This document shows, piece by piece, positions 51,946 through 62,156 of a stretch of DNA of 64,000 bases (its first letter is position 1; every line of letters begins with the position of its first letter). The stretch is from Urbifossiella sp046350095 (GTDB lineage: Bacteria > Planctomycetota > Planctomycetia > Gemmatales > Gemmataceae). Location: NCBI GenBank assembly GCA_046350095.1, contig JAXMBA010000003.1, positions 992,001-1,056,000 on the forward strand, given 5' to 3'. The translations under genes were made by a program, and so were the position numbers. The notes below the pieces were generated by a model. The model was not told the DNA's origin. It searched no databases and saw only the letters and a list, made by a program, of their open reading frames with translations.

Positions 51946-52881
51946 TTAGTGGCACGCCCCCTCGAACGCCGACAACTCGGCCGCGGTGGGGAGCGACGGC
52001 TGCGCCCCGACCCGGGTGACCGAAAGGGCGGCCGCGGCACCGGCCCGGCGCGCGGCCGCCCGCACGTCCAGCCCGGCCGCCAGGAACCGCGCGAGTGCGC
52101 CGGTAAACGCGTCCCCCGCGGCCGTCGTGTCGACCGCCCGCACCCGCGCGGCGGGGACGGATTCGACTCCGGACGCGTCGGCGATCAGGACGCCACGCTC
52201 CCCGAGGGTGACGACCACCGCCCTCACCCCCGACTCCCGGAGGGCGACGGCGGCCCGCCGGGCGGACGCCTCGTCGACGACCGGCACCCCGGACAGCGCC
52301 GCCGCTTCCGTTTCGTTCGGCGTCAGCACCGCGACCGCCCGGAGCAGGTCCGCGGGGAGTGGCCGGTCCGGCGCGGGTGCCGGGTTGAGCACGACCGGCA
52401 CCCCGGCCTCGGCCGCGAGTCGGACCGCGTGCCGGACGGTTTCGAGCGGCGTCTCCAGCTGGGTCACCAGCACCCCCGCGTTCCGGATGCCGTGCGCCGC
52501 CCGGTCGACGTCGGCGGGGGTCAGGGCGGCGTTCGCCCCGGGCGCGACCGCGATCGCGTTCTCCCCGGCGGCGTCCACCGTGATGACCGCGACCCCGGTC
52601 GCGTGGGCCGGGTCCCGCGTCACGTGGTCGGTCCGAAGCCCCTCGGCGCGGAAGTGGGCGAGGGCCTCGTCGCCGAACGGGTCGGCCCCGACGCGGGCGA
52701 CGAGTTCGACGGCCGCCCCCAGCCGCGCCGCCGCGACCGCCTGGTTCGCCCCCTTCCCGCCGTGGGCCTTGAGGAAGGTGCCGCCGCCGACCGTCTCCCC
52801 CGGCCGCGGCAGCCGGCCCGCCCGCACCACAAGGTCCACGTTCACGCTGCCCACCACCACGACGTGTTCGGATCGGCTCAT
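51946..52881 (-). CDS. rbsK: Ribokinase
   Basis: 311 residues from ATG 52881 with GGAGG 8 bases upstream. PfkB-family kinase: VVGSVNVDLVVRAGRLPRPGE at the start, GGKGANQAVAAARLG, substrate-binding NPAPAP, LTPNETEA, and the anion-hole/catalytic motif DTTAAGDAF with the base Asp, all in ribokinase form. Phosphorylates D-ribose to ribose 5-phosphate with ATP. It stands alone here; no ribose transporter or ribose regulator is adjacent, so substrate specificity could be for another sugar or nucleoside. It is divergent from the copper amine oxidase across ~180 bp. Confidence 0.9.
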   Translation of the reverse strand: MSRSEHVVVVGSVNVDLVVRAGRLPRPGETVGGGTFLKAHGGKGANQAVAAARLGAAVELVARVGADPFGDEALAHFRAEGLRTDHVTRDPAHATGVAVITVDAAGENAIAVAPGANAALTPADVDRAAHGIRNAGVLVTQLETPLETVRHAVRLAAEAGVPVVLNPAPAPDRPLPADLLRAVAVLTPNETEAAALSGVPVVDEASARRAAVALRESGVRAVVVTLGERGVLIADASGVESVPAARVRAVDTTAAGDAFTGALARFLAAGLDVRAAARRAGAAAALSVTRVGAQPSLPTAAELSAFEGACH

Positions 52882-53064
52882 CGCGCGGTCCTCCAGGGGG
52901 TCACGCCCCCGACTGCCGATTCTACGCCGGGGTCGGCAGCGCCGGCGTCTCGCGCCGACCGTGACGAGCGGCCGCGGGGCGGCGGGAAAACCAGTGGCAC
53001 GAGTGGGGGCGGTGGTGCAAGATGGCTCGACCGGGAACGCCCCGTCACCGCCAGGAACCGACCC

Positions 53065-54990
53065 GTGACCGACCACGCCCGCCATCCCCTGGAACCGCTC
53101 AGCGCCGCGGAGGTCCAGCAGGCCGTTCGGCTGCTCCGGGCCGACGGCAAGGTCACGCCGACGACGCGGTTCGTGTCGGTCAGCCTGAGGGAGCCGCCGA
53201 AGGAGCTCGTCCACGGCTTCACCGGCCGCGACGCGGTCCGGCGCGAGGCCTTCGTCGTGCTGTTCGACAACGCCACGAACGCCTGTCACGAGGCCACCGT
53301 CTGCCTCACGCGGGGCCAGGTGCTCGCGGTCCGGCACGTGCCCGGCGTCCAGCCGACCATGACCATCGACGAGCAGATCGAGTGCGAACAAGCGGTGCTC
53401 GCCAGCGCCGAGTTCAAGGCGGCGCTCAAGGCGCACCACGGCGTCGAGGACACGCGGCTGGTGATGGTCGACATCTGGAGCGCGGGCAACTACGGCAGCG
53501 AGGAGGACCGCACCCGCCGGCTGGCCCGCCCCCTGTGCTTCCTCCGCGAGGACGCCACCGACAACGGCTACGTCCGGCCGATCGAGGGGCTCCGGCCGGT
53601 CGTCGACCTGAACACCATGACCGTCCTCCGCGTCGAGGAGCACGGCCGCTGGCCGCTCCCGCCGGGAAGCTGCAACTACGCCGCCGACCGCGTCGGCCGC
53701 CTCCGCACCGACATCAAGACGCTGGAGATCACGCAGCCCGACGGGCCGAGCTTCGAGGTCGAGGGCCACAGCGTCCGCTGGCAGAAGTGGCGGTTCGTGA
53801 TCGGGTTCAACGCCCGCGAGGGGCTGACGCTCCACCACCTCCGCTACGACGACGACGGCAAGGAGCGTTCCGTCCTGTACCGCGCCTCGCTCACCGAGAT
53901 GGTCGTCCCGTACGGCGACCCGGGCCCGACGCAGCGGCGGAAGAACGCCTTCGACGTGGGCGAGTACGGCATGGGCGCCTGCGCCAACAGCCTGGAGCTG
54001 GGCTGCGACTGCCTCGGCCTCATCCGCTACTTTGACGCGGCGCTGTGCGACAGCCGGGGCAACCCGCTCACCATCAAGAACGCGGTCTGCATGCACGAGG
54101 AGGACTACGGCATCCTCTGGAAGCACACCGACCGGCGGCTGCCGGACGCGCCCGAGGTCCGGCGGTCCCGCCGGCTGGTGGTGTCGTCGGTGTCCACCGT
54201 CGAGAACTACGAGTACGGCTTCTTCTGGTACCTCTACCAGGACGGCAGCATCCAGTTCGAGATCAAGCTCACGGGCATCCTCTCGCTCGGGGCGTTTCCC
54301 CCGGGCGAGAAGCCGAAGTACGGCAACCTGGTCGCCCCGCAGCTGTACGCCCCGAACCACCAGCACTTCTTCAACGTCCGCCTCGACTTCGACCTCGACG
54401 GCACCGCCAACACGGTCCAGCAACTCGACGTGGTGGCCGACGCGATCGACGACGCGAACCCGTTCGAGAACGCCTTCCACACGCGGGTGACGCCGCTCAC
54501 GTCCGAGTTGCAGGCGCGCGGGCACCTGAACCTGGAGACGGCCCGGACGTGGAAGGTGGTCAACCCGAACGTGCTCAACGCGGTGGGAGAGCCGGTCGGC
54601 TACAAGCTCTTGCCCGGCGACAACTCGTTCCCGTTCGCCTCGCCGAACGCGTGGTGGCGGAAGCGGGCGGGGTTCGTGAACCACCACGTCTGGGTGACGC
54701 CGTACCACGAGGACGAGAAGTACGGGGCCGGCGACTACCCGAACCAGAGCGCCGGCGGCGACGGCCTGGCACGCTGGACCGAGCGCGACCGGCCGACCGA
54801 GAACACCGACGTGGTGCTGTGGTACACCTTCGGGCACACCCACATCCCGCGGCCCGAGGACTACCCGGTGATGCCGACGGCCTACATCGGCTTCGTGCTC
54901 AAGCCGAACGGGTTCTTCGCCCACAACCCGGCGAACGACGTGCCGCCGTCCGCGAAGGCGAGCACCAAGGCCGGGTCGTGCTGCCACTGA
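53065..54990 (+). CDS. Copper-containing primary amine oxidase
   Basis: 641 residues from GTG 53065 (AGGAA upstream). All hallmarks are present: the cofactor tyrosine Tyr382 in VENYEYGF (self-processed to topaquinone), copper ligands His432 and His434 in NHQHFF and His593 in GHTHIPRPEDYPVMP, and the catalytic-base aspartate in IRYFDAALCD. Numbering almost coincides with the Arthrobacter globiformis enzyme. Oxidises primary amines (tyramine, phenylethylamine, histamine type) to aldehydes with H2O2 and ammonia. No signal peptide, so it is cytoplasmic. No aldehyde dehydrogenase is adjacent. Confidence 0.94.
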   Translation: MTDHARHPLEPLSAAEVQQAVRLLRADGKVTPTTRFVSVSLREPPKELVHGFTGRDAVRREAFVVLFDNATNACHEATVCLTRGQVLAVRHVPGVQPTMTIDEQIECEQAVLASAEFKAALKAHHGVEDTRLVMVDIWSAGNYGSEEDRTRRLARPLCFLREDATDNGYVRPIEGLRPVVDLNTMTVLRVEEHGRWPLPPGSCNYAADRVGRLRTDIKTLEITQPDGPSFEVEGHSVRWQKWRFVIGFNAREGLTLHHLRYDDDGKERSVLYRASLTEMVVPYGDPGPTQRRKNAFDVGEYGMGACANSLELGCDCLGLIRYFDAALCDSRGNPLTIKNAVCMHEEDYGILWKHTDRRLPDAPEVRRSRRLVVSSVSTVENYEYGFFWYLYQDGSIQFEIKLTGILSLGAFPPGEKPKYGNLVAPQLYAPNHQHFFNVRLDFDLDGTANTVQQLDVVADAIDDANPFENAFHTRVTPLTSELQARGHLNLETARTWKVVNPNVLNAVGEPVGYKLLPGDNSFPFASPNAWWRKRAGFVNHHVWVTPYHEDEKYGAGDYPNQSAGGDGLARWTERDRPTENTDVVLWYTFGHTHIPRPEDYPVMPTAYIGFVLKPNGFFAHNPANDVPPSAKASTKAGSCCH

Positions 54991-55217
54991 TCCCGGCCCG
55001 CGGGTGTTTCACGTCGGCGCGGTCCGGCCGTCCGGGGCCGCGGCCGCCGGCAGGTGTAGTCGGCGTAGCGGTCCTTCGTGCTGCCGGCGGCCTCCCACCC
55101 GTACCGGGGGCGGGCTGGCGGGTGGCGGCCGGCGGCGCGTCCGGCTACCCTGTCCTGCGGGGTTCGTCCCACCACCTCTCCGCGTCCACAGTCGCACCCA
55201 CGCCGCAGGGGGTTCTC

Positions 55218-57962
55218 ATGCGCCGCGCCGGCCTCGTCTGCTTACTCCTCGTCCTGGCCGCGCCGCCCGCCGCGGCCCAGGAGAAGGTCGCCACCGTCGA
55301 GGGCGTGACCGAGTACCGGCTCGCCAACGGCGCCCGCGTGCTCCTCTACCCCGAGCCGTCGCGGCCGACCGTCACCGTGAACATGACCGTGCTCGTGGGC
55401 AGCCGCCACGAGGGGTACGGCGAGAGCGGCATGGCCCACCTGCTGGAGCACATGGTGTTCAAGGGGACGCCGCGGTTCCCGAACGTGCCGAAGGAGCTGC
55501 GCGACCACGGGGCCAGCTTCAACGGCACCACCAACGTGGACCGCACCAACTACTTCGAGACGCTCCCGGCGACCGACGAGAATCTGGAGTTCGCCATCCA
55601 CCTGGAGTCCGACCGGCTCGTCAACAGCTTCGTTAAGCGGGAAGACCTGCTGAGCGAGTTCACGGTCGTGCGGAACGAGTTCGAGCGCGGCGAGAACAGC
55701 CCGGCCGGCGTGCTCGGGCAGCGCGTCCACGCCGCCGCCTACGAGTGGCACAACTACGGCAAGTCCACCATCGGCAACCGCTCCGACATCGAGCGGGTGC
55801 CCATCGACAACCTGCAGGCCTTCTACAAGAAGTACTACCAGCCCGACAACTGCGTGCTCATCGTCGCCGGCAAGTTCGACGAGCCGAAGGCGCTGGCGCT
55901 GTGCCAGAAGTACCTCGGGTCGATCCCGAAGCCCGAGCGCAAGCTCGACGCGACGTACACCGAGGAGCCGCCGCAGGACGGCGAGCGCACGGTGGTCCTC
56001 CGCCGCGTCGGCACCGTCGGGGCGGTCGCGGCGGCCTACCACATCCCGAGCGCGTCGCACCCCGACTGGGCGCCGCTGAGCCTGCTGGCCGGCATCATCT
56101 CGCAGTCGCCGAACGGCCGGCTCCACAAGGCGCTCGTGGAGAGCAAGCTCACCACCGGCGCCTTCGCCCGCGCCGACAACGCCCACGACCCCGGCCTGTT
56201 CTTCGCGTCCGCCCAGGCCGAGGCGGCGCAGCTGGACGCCGCCCGCGACACGCTCCTGAAGGTGCTCGAATCGCTCGGCGACACGCCGTTCACCGCCGAC
56301 GAGGTCGAGAAGGCGAAGCTGCGGGCGAAGCGCAACTCGGAAGGCCTCCCCGCGAACGCTTCGGGCATGGCGATGGCCCTCAGCTCGGCGTCGGCGCTCG
56401 GCGACTGGCGGCTGCTGTTCGTCCAGCGCGACCGGCTCGCGGCCGTCACCGCCGACGACGTGAACCGCGTGGCCAAGACGTACTTCCCGAAGCACAACCG
56501 CACCGTCGGCGTGTTCATCCCCGAGACGGAGCCGAAGCGCCTCGCGGTGCCGGCCGCGCCGCCGGTCGCCACCATCGTGAAGGACTTCAAGGGCGGCGCC
56601 ACCGTCGCCGCCGGGGAGGCGTTCGACCACACGCCGGCCAACCTCGACGCCCGCGTGAAGGTGATCGACGACGGCGGCTTCAAGGCCGGGCTGCTGGCGA
56701 AGAAGAACCGCGGCGAGACGGTGTCGCTGGTGCTGACGCTCCACTACGGCAACGAGGACTCGCTGAAGGGCCAGGAGGCCGCGGCCGGGATGCTGCCGCG
56801 GCTGATGGCGGCCGGCACGAAGAAGCACGACCGGCAGGCGCTGCGCGAGGAGATGGAGTCGCTCGGCGTGCGCATCAGCACCGGCGGCGGCGGGGGCGGC
56901 GCGAAGGGCGGCAAGGGCGGCGGCGGCGCACCCGGCACCATCGGCCAGCTCACGTTCTCGGTCGAGGCCAAGCGCGACACGCTCCCGAAGGCGATCGACC
57001 TGCTCGGCGAAATCCTCCGCGAGCCGGCGTTCCCGGCGGACGAGTTCGAGACGATGAAGCGCGCCGGCCGCGCCGCGCTGGCGGGCTCGGCCGGCGACCC
57101 GGCGACGCTCGCCGCCAACAAGATGGCCCGCGCCCTGTCGTCGTACCCGAAGGACGACGTGCGCTACGTCCCCACGCTGGAGGAGAGCCTGGCCCGCGCC
57201 GACGCGCTGACGCTGGCGCAGGTCCGCACCCTGTACGAGACGCAGGTCGGCGCCGCGCAGGTGGAGTTGGCCGTGGTCGGCGACTTCGACCCGGACGCGA
57301 CCGTGGCGAAGGTGCGGGCCGTGCTGCGCGAGTGGGAGTCAAAGGTGCCGGTCCGGCGGATCGCCCGCGACGCGCCGGCGGCACGGCCGGGCTCGAAGGA
57401 GGACGTCCTGACGCCGGACCGGGCCAACGCCGTGTTCCTGGCGGCGGTCGCGTTCCCGGCGAAGGAGGGCGACGCCGACTACGCGGCGATGCGGCTCGGC
57501 AACTTCATCCTCGGCGGCGGCACGCTGTCGTCGCGCCTCGGCGACCGCATCCGCCAGAAGGAAGGCTTGTCGTACGGCGTCACGTCGGCGTTCACCGCGT
57601 CGGCCCGCGACCCGGTGGCGAGCCTGACGATCAACGCCATCACGAACCCGCAGAACATCGACAAGGTGGAGAAGGCCGCGGTGGAGGAGCTGACCAAGTT
57701 CCTGACCGACGGCCCGACCTCGGAGGAGCTGGCCGGCGCGCAGCGGGCGTTCCTGGAGGCGGCGAAGGTGGGCCGGACCGGCGACGCCGCCATTGCGGGG
57801 CAGATCGCTTCGAACTTGAGTCTGGGGCGGACGTTCGCCCACGTCGCGGAGGCGGAGAAGAAGATCGCCGAGCTGACGCCGGAGGCGATCACCGCGGCCT
57901 TCCGCCGGCACGTCGACCCGGCGCGGCTGGTCATCATTCGCGCCGGCGACTTCAAGAAGTGA
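55218..57962 (+). CDS. Secreted M16-family zinc peptidase, two-half fusion
   Basis: 914 residues, ATG 55218 with AGGGGG 7 bases upstream, signal peptide 1-20. The N-terminal half has the inverse zinc motif HLLEH (His74, Glu77, His78) and the distal glutamate Glu154 in VRNEFE. The C-terminal half (~490-914) is a second M16 pair lacking HxxEH but with the R/Y region RLGDRIRQKEGLSYGV that binds substrate. A Gly/Lys-rich low-complexity loop sits near residues 558-575. Pitrilysin-like clamshell peptidases degrade short unfolded peptides. Monocistronic by spacing; a Ser/Thr kinase gene follows after 137 bp. Confidence 0.92.
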   Translation: MRRAGLVCLLLVLAAPPAAAQEKVATVEGVTEYRLANGARVLLYPEPSRPTVTVNMTVLVGSRHEGYGESGMAHLLEHMVFKGTPRFPNVPKELRDHGASFNGTTNVDRTNYFETLPATDENLEFAIHLESDRLVNSFVKREDLLSEFTVVRNEFERGENSPAGVLGQRVHAAAYEWHNYGKSTIGNRSDIERVPIDNLQAFYKKYYQPDNCVLIVAGKFDEPKALALCQKYLGSIPKPERKLDATYTEEPPQDGERTVVLRRVGTVGAVAAAYHIPSASHPDWAPLSLLAGIISQSPNGRLHKALVESKLTTGAFARADNAHDPGLFFASAQAEAAQLDAARDTLLKVLESLGDTPFTADEVEKAKLRAKRNSEGLPANASGMAMALSSASALGDWRLLFVQRDRLAAVTADDVNRVAKTYFPKHNRTVGVFIPETEPKRLAVPAAPPVATIVKDFKGGATVAAGEAFDHTPANLDARVKVIDDGGFKAGLLAKKNRGETVSLVLTLHYGNEDSLKGQEAAAGMLPRLMAAGTKKHDRQALREEMESLGVRISTGGGGGGAKGGKGGGGAPGTIGQLTFSVEAKRDTLPKAIDLLGEILREPAFPADEFETMKRAGRAALAGSAGDPATLAANKMARALSSYPKDDVRYVPTLEESLARADALTLAQVRTLYETQVGAAQVELAVVGDFDPDATVAKVRAVLREWESKVPVRRIARDAPAARPGSKEDVLTPDRANAVFLAAVAFPAKEGDADYAAMRLGNFILGGGTLSSRLGDRIRQKEGLSYGVTSAFTASARDPVASLTINAITNPQNIDKVEKAAVEELTKFLTDGPTSEELAGAQRAFLEAAKVGRTGDAAIAGQIASNLSLGRTFAHVAEAEKKIAELTPEAITAAFRRHVDPARLVIIRAGDFKK

Positions 57963-58099
57963 GCGGCGGTGACGGCGTCCCGCCCCCGGGTCATCTCCGG
58001 GGGGCGGGGCGGATTCGCCGGGCGATTTTTCCTGGTGCGAATCGCCGACGGCCTGCGCATGGTAGGGGCAAGCCCCGGACCCGCCCGCGGAGGCCCATC

Positions 58100-61000
58100 G
58101 TGACCGACGAATCGCTCTTCGCCGCCGCCCTCGCCATCGGCAGTTCGTCCGAGCGGCGTGCGTACCTCGACCGCGCCTGCGCCGGCAACCCGGCCCTGCG
58201 GCGGGAGATCGACGAACTGCTGGCGGCGCACGCCGCCGGCAACCCGCTCGACCGCCCGCCCGCCGACCTCGCCCGCACCGGCGGCTACGAGTCCGCCGAC
58301 GACCCGCCGGCCGCGGCGGTCGGCGACCGCGTCGGGCCGTACCGGCTGATGGAGCAGATCGGCGAGGGCGGCATGGGCCTCGTGTTCGTCGCCGAGCAGA
58401 CCGAGCCGGTCCGCCGCAAGGTGGCGCTGAAGGTCATCAAGCCCGGCATGGACACGCGGCAGGTGGTCGCCCGGTTCGAGGCCGAGCGGCAGGCGCTCGC
58501 CCTCATGGACCACCCGCACATCGCCCGCGTGCTCGACGCCGGGGCGACGCCCGAGGGCCGGCCGTACTTCGTGATGGAGCTTGTCCGCGGCCTCCCCATC
58601 ACCGACTACTGCGACCAGCAGAAGCTGCCGCCGCGCGAGCGGCTCGCGCTGTTCGTGCAGGTGTGCCAGGCGGTGCAGCACGCCCACCAGAAGGGCGTGA
58701 TCCACCGCGACATCAAGCCGTCGAACGTGCTCGTGGCCCCGCACGACGGCGTGCCGGTGGTGAAGGTCATCGACTTCGGCGTGGCGAAGGCGGTGGGCCA
58801 GTCGCTGACCGACAAGACGATCTACACCCGCGTCGCGCAGATGATCGGAACGCCGCTTTACATGAGCCCCGAGCAGGCCGAGCTGAACCAGCTCGACGTG
58901 GACACCCGGGCCGACGTGTACGCCCTCGGCGTGCTCCTGTACGAGCTCCTCACCGGCACCACCCCGTTCGACGGCGACCGGTTCCGCAAGGCGGCGTTCG
59001 ACGAGATCCGCCGCATCCTCCGTGAGGAAGACCCGCCCAAACCAAGCACGCGGCTCACGTCGCTGGGGGAGACGCTGACCGGCGTGTCGGCCCGCCGCGG
59101 CACCGAGCCGGGGAAGCTGGCCGGCCTCGTCCGCGGGGAGCTGGACTGGATCGTGATGAAGTGCCTGGAGAAGGACCGCAACCGCCGCTACGACAGCGCC
59201 GCCGGGCTGGCGAAGGACGTGCAGCGCCACCTGGCCGGCGACGCGGTCGAGGCGTGCCCGCCGACGTGGGGCTATCGGCTGAGGAAGGCGTACCGGAAGA
59301 ACGCGGCGGCCGTGCGCGTGGGGATGGTGTTCGTGTGCATGGCCCTGGGCGCGGCCGGGATGGGGGCGTTCCTAGCCGTGCAGGCGAAGCGGGCCGAGCG
59401 GGCTGCGGAGGCCGGGCGCGAGGAGGCGGAGGTAGCCCGTAACGCCGAGGCCGACCACCGGGCCGAGGCCGAGCGACTGGCCGCCGACCTGAAGCGCGCC
59501 GCCTACGCGACCGACATCAACCTCGCTGCAGCATCGCTGGAGCTGGGGAACGTGGTCCGCGCCCGGGAGCTGCTCGACCGGACGCGCCCCGCGGCGGGCG
59601 AGCCGGGATTCGAGTGGCACTACCTCCGCCGCGAGTTGCAGCAGGAGACGGCCACATTCCCGGGCGGCTACGACGCGCGAGTCGCCATCAGCCCGGACGG
59701 TAACACGCTCGCCGTCACGTTCCGCGCGCCGCGGGGGGCGGTCGAGACGGCGTTCGTCCGCGTCCTGACGCGGAACGGCCGCGAGTTGTGGACGGCCGGG
59801 ATGAAGGGGATGTCGCCAGGGGCGATCGCATACAGCCCGGACGGCTCGCACGTGGTCGTGGAGCGGCACACTCACGTCACGACCAACGGGGTGAGTAAGG
59901 TGCAAAGTGAAATTGGCGTCTGGGAGGTCGCGACGGGTACCGCGCGCGGCCGCCTTTCCAGCGAGGAGTGGTTCTGGAGCGCGGCCGCGTTCTCGCCGGA
60001 CGGGCAGACGGTGGCCGGTCTGCTCCAGGCCGGACTCGGGGGCTCGGCGATCGCCATTCGGACCTACGCCACGGCCGGGCTGGCCCAACGGTCCGAGACC
60101 CCGATCCCCGGTGCCCGGGGGGCTTACGGGGACCTCGCGTACACCCCGGCCGGTCGGCTGCGGGTGGCCTACCGCGACGGCGACACCACGGTTCGCGTTC
60201 GCGACGACCTGAACGGCCCGGACGTGCTGACGTTCGACGCACAGGCCGACGGGAGCAACCCGCTCGAATTGAGCCTGACCCCGGACGGGTCGAAGCTGGC
60301 TGTGGCGACCGAGGACCGTCAGGTTCGCGTGTGGAATCTCGGCGGCGACGCCCCGGTTCTGAGCGGCCGGTTCCGGGTGGAGCACTACAGCCGGACGGCG
60401 CGGGTCCGTCTCAGCCCGGACGGCCGGTCGGTCGGGGTCGCCGGCTCGCGCACGTCCGGCCGGCAATTCCCGACCGTCTGGGACGGCCGGTCAGGTCGGA
60501 TGCTTCAGGCTCTCCGCGGTCACTCCTCGGTGGTCATGGACATCGAGTTCGGCCCCGACGGCCGGCTCGTGACGACTGCCTCCGACGACGGCACGGCCAA
60601 GCAATGGGACGTCCCACCCGGGACCGAACCGGACCCGAACTCCCACGCCTCCACGTCCGTGGCCGCGGGGCTGGCGGTGCGGCCGTCCGGCGGGTTTGTG
60701 TCGCTCGGGTACAGTCTCGGCATGGACCCGGCAACGAAAAGCGTGACGGGGGTGCTGGTGGTGCGGACCCAGCCGGACGGCGAGGCGATCACCCGCGTGC
60801 CGCGCGGCCCGGGGGAGGGCGTAGTCCGCACCACGGGCGCCATCGCCCCGGACGGCAGCCGGCTGGCCGTGACGGACCGGGTTACCGACCGGGTGAAGGT
60901 CTGGGACGCGGCGACCGGCAAGATGCTCGTCATGCTCCCGCCCGCCGGGGTGTCGGGGGTCGCGGCCTGGTTCGGGTCGGCCGACCGGCTGATCGTGCTG

Positions 61001-61573
61001 GAACCCGACTACGCCTACAGGCTGTACGACCTGTCCGCCGGCCGGCCAGTCGCCCGGTTCCCCGGCGGGAAGACCCGGCTCGATCAGGCCGCCCTCAGCC
61101 CGGACGGCCGATTGCTCGCCACCCATACCAACGATCTGCCGGATACACCGGTCGTGATCCGGGACGTGGCAACCGGGTCCGTGCTCCACTCCCTGCCCAT
61201 GCCCGTCGGTGGGATTGTCGCGATGGTCTTCAACCGGGACGGCTCCCGGCTCGTCACGACCGGGCCGCGGGGCACGATGCTCCTCTGGGACACGGCGACC
61301 GGCCGGGTCCTCCACCGGCTGACCGGCCACGCCGGGTGGGTGCAAGCGGCCGCGTTCACGCCGGACGGCCGACGACTGTTCACCAGCGGGAGGGACTCGA
61401 TGGTCAAGGTCTGGGACACGGAGTCCGGCCAGGACTTGCTCACGCTCCGCCACGACGACCCGGTCGAGGCCATCGCGGTGAGCGCCGACGGGCATCGCCT
61501 CGCCACCCAGGTGAGCCGCGGGGCCGTGGTCCGCGTCTTCGACGCCACCCCACTCCAAGAGCCGCCGAAGTGA
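58100..61573 (+). CDS. Ser/Thr protein kinase with WD40-repeat C-terminus
   Basis: 1157 residues from GTG 58100 (GGAGG 7 bases upstream). An N-terminal helical segment (1-60) with LDRACAGNPALRREIDELLAAH, then a Hanks-type kinase (~80-395): GEGGMGLVF, Lys111, HRDIKPSN with Asp204, IDFG at 224-227, SPEQAELNQLDVDTRAD. One membrane helix (~414-436), a coiled coil rich in Ala/Glu/Arg (~438-475) and about a dozen WD40 units (AISPDGNTLAV, TPDGSKLAVATEDRQVRVWN, SADGHRLATQVS) to the end. Typical planctomycete membrane kinase with an extracytoplasmic propeller as sensor or scaffold. Its TGA overlaps the GTG of an ECF sigma gene, so the two are a coupled signalling unit. Confidence 0.92.
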   Translation: MTDESLFAAALAIGSSSERRAYLDRACAGNPALRREIDELLAAHAAGNPLDRPPADLARTGGYESADDPPAAAVGDRVGPYRLMEQIGEGGMGLVFVAEQTEPVRRKVALKVIKPGMDTRQVVARFEAERQALALMDHPHIARVLDAGATPEGRPYFVMELVRGLPITDYCDQQKLPPRERLALFVQVCQAVQHAHQKGVIHRDIKPSNVLVAPHDGVPVVKVIDFGVAKAVGQSLTDKTIYTRVAQMIGTPLYMSPEQAELNQLDVDTRADVYALGVLLYELLTGTTPFDGDRFRKAAFDEIRRILREEDPPKPSTRLTSLGETLTGVSARRGTEPGKLAGLVRGELDWIVMKCLEKDRNRRYDSAAGLAKDVQRHLAGDAVEACPPTWGYRLRKAYRKNAAAVRVGMVFVCMALGAAGMGAFLAVQAKRAERAAEAGREEAEVARNAEADHRAEAERLAADLKRAAYATDINLAAASLELGNVVRARELLDRTRPAAGEPGFEWHYLRRELQQETATFPGGYDARVAISPDGNTLAVTFRAPRGAVETAFVRVLTRNGRELWTAGMKGMSPGAIAYSPDGSHVVVERHTHVTTNGVSKVQSEIGVWEVATGTARGRLSSEEWFWSAAAFSPDGQTVAGLLQAGLGGSAIAIRTYATAGLAQRSETPIPGARGAYGDLAYTPAGRLRVAYRDGDTTVRVRDDLNGPDVLTFDAQADGSNPLELSLTPDGSKLAVATEDRQVRVWNLGGDAPVLSGRFRVEHYSRTARVRLSPDGRSVGVAGSRTSGRQFPTVWDGRSGRMLQALRGHSSVVMDIEFGPDGRLVTTASDDGTAKQWDVPPGTEPDPNSHASTSVAAGLAVRPSGGFVSLGYSLGMDPATKSVTGVLVVRTQPDGEAITRVPRGPGEGVVRTTGAIAPDGSRLAVTDRVTDRVKVWDAATGKMLVMLPPAGVSGVAAWFGSADRLIVLEPDYAYRLYDLSAGRPVARFPGGKTRLDQAALSPDGRLLATHTNDLPDTPVVIRDVATGSVLHSLPMPVGGIVAMVFNRDGSRLVTTGPRGTMLLWDTATGRVLHRLTGHAGWVQAAAFTPDGRRLFTSGRDSMVKVWDTESGQDLLTLRHDDPVEAIAVSADGHRLATQVSRGAVVRVFDATPLQEPPK

Positions 61574-62121
61574 CCGACGTGACGCGGTTGCTGGAGGCGG
61601 CGCAGCGCGGCGACCGGCGAGCCGCGGCGGACCTGCTGCCGCTCGTGTACGACGAGCTCCGCAAGCTCGCCGCCGCCCGCCTCGCGGCGGAGAAGCCGGG
61701 GCACACGCTCGACGCCACCGGGCTCGTCCACGAGGCGTACCTGCGGCTCGTCGGCGACCAGCGGTTCGACGGCCGCGGCCACTTCTTCGCCGCCGCCGCC
61801 GAGGCCATCCGCCGCATCCTGGTCGAGCAGGCCCGCCGCCGGCAGGCCGCGAAGCGCGGCGGCGACCGCGGCCGCGCCGCCCTCAACCCGGACGCCGTCG
61901 CCGCGCCGGCGCCCGACGACGAGCTGCTGGCGCTGCACGAGGCGGTGGACGCACTCGCCGCGGCGCACCCGGAGAAGGCCGAGCTGGTGAAGCTCCGCTA
62001 CTTCGCCGGCCTCACCGCCGACGAGGCCGCGGCCGCGCTCGGAATTTCGCCGAGCACCGCCGACCGCCACTGGGCCTACGCCCGCGCCTGGCTCGGGCGG
62101 GCGCTCGCCGGCGGGCCGTGA
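61570..62121 (+). CDS. ECF-type RNA polymerase sigma factor, planctomycete type
   Basis: 183 residues from GTG 61570 (4-base GTGA overlap with the kinase). VTRLLEAAQRGDRRAAADLL, LVHEAYLRLV, RGHFFAAAAEAIRRILVEQAR and KLRYFAGLTADEAAAALGIS mark regions 2 and 4. It is a close paralogue of the sigma factor at 17643, with nearly the same first 40 residues but a different inter-region linker. Here the gene order is kinase then sigma, reversed relative to the first pair. Kinase-dependent control of the sigma factor is the likely mechanism, as for related pairs, but no target promoter can be named. Confidence 0.88.
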   Translation: MTDVTRLLEAAQRGDRRAAADLLPLVYDELRKLAAARLAAEKPGHTLDATGLVHEAYLRLVGDQRFDGRGHFFAAAAEAIRRILVEQARRRQAAKRGGDRGRAALNPDAVAAPAPDDELLALHEAVDALAAAHPEKAELVKLRYFAGLTADEAAAALGISPSTADRHWAYARAWLGRALAGGP

Positions 62122-62156
62122 GCTGGGCGGCTCGAGTCGGGCAGACGAACCGGGGT

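Noticed and set aside
52882..54987. Long minus-strand extension upstream of the ribokinase
   Set aside because: The ribokinase starts at 52881 with GGAGG; the extension is antisense to the copper amine oxidase and has no coding features.
55242..56828. 528-codon minus-strand frame within the M16 peptidase
   Set aside because: It is an antisense shadow, rich in Arg/Val/Gly with no recognisable domain.
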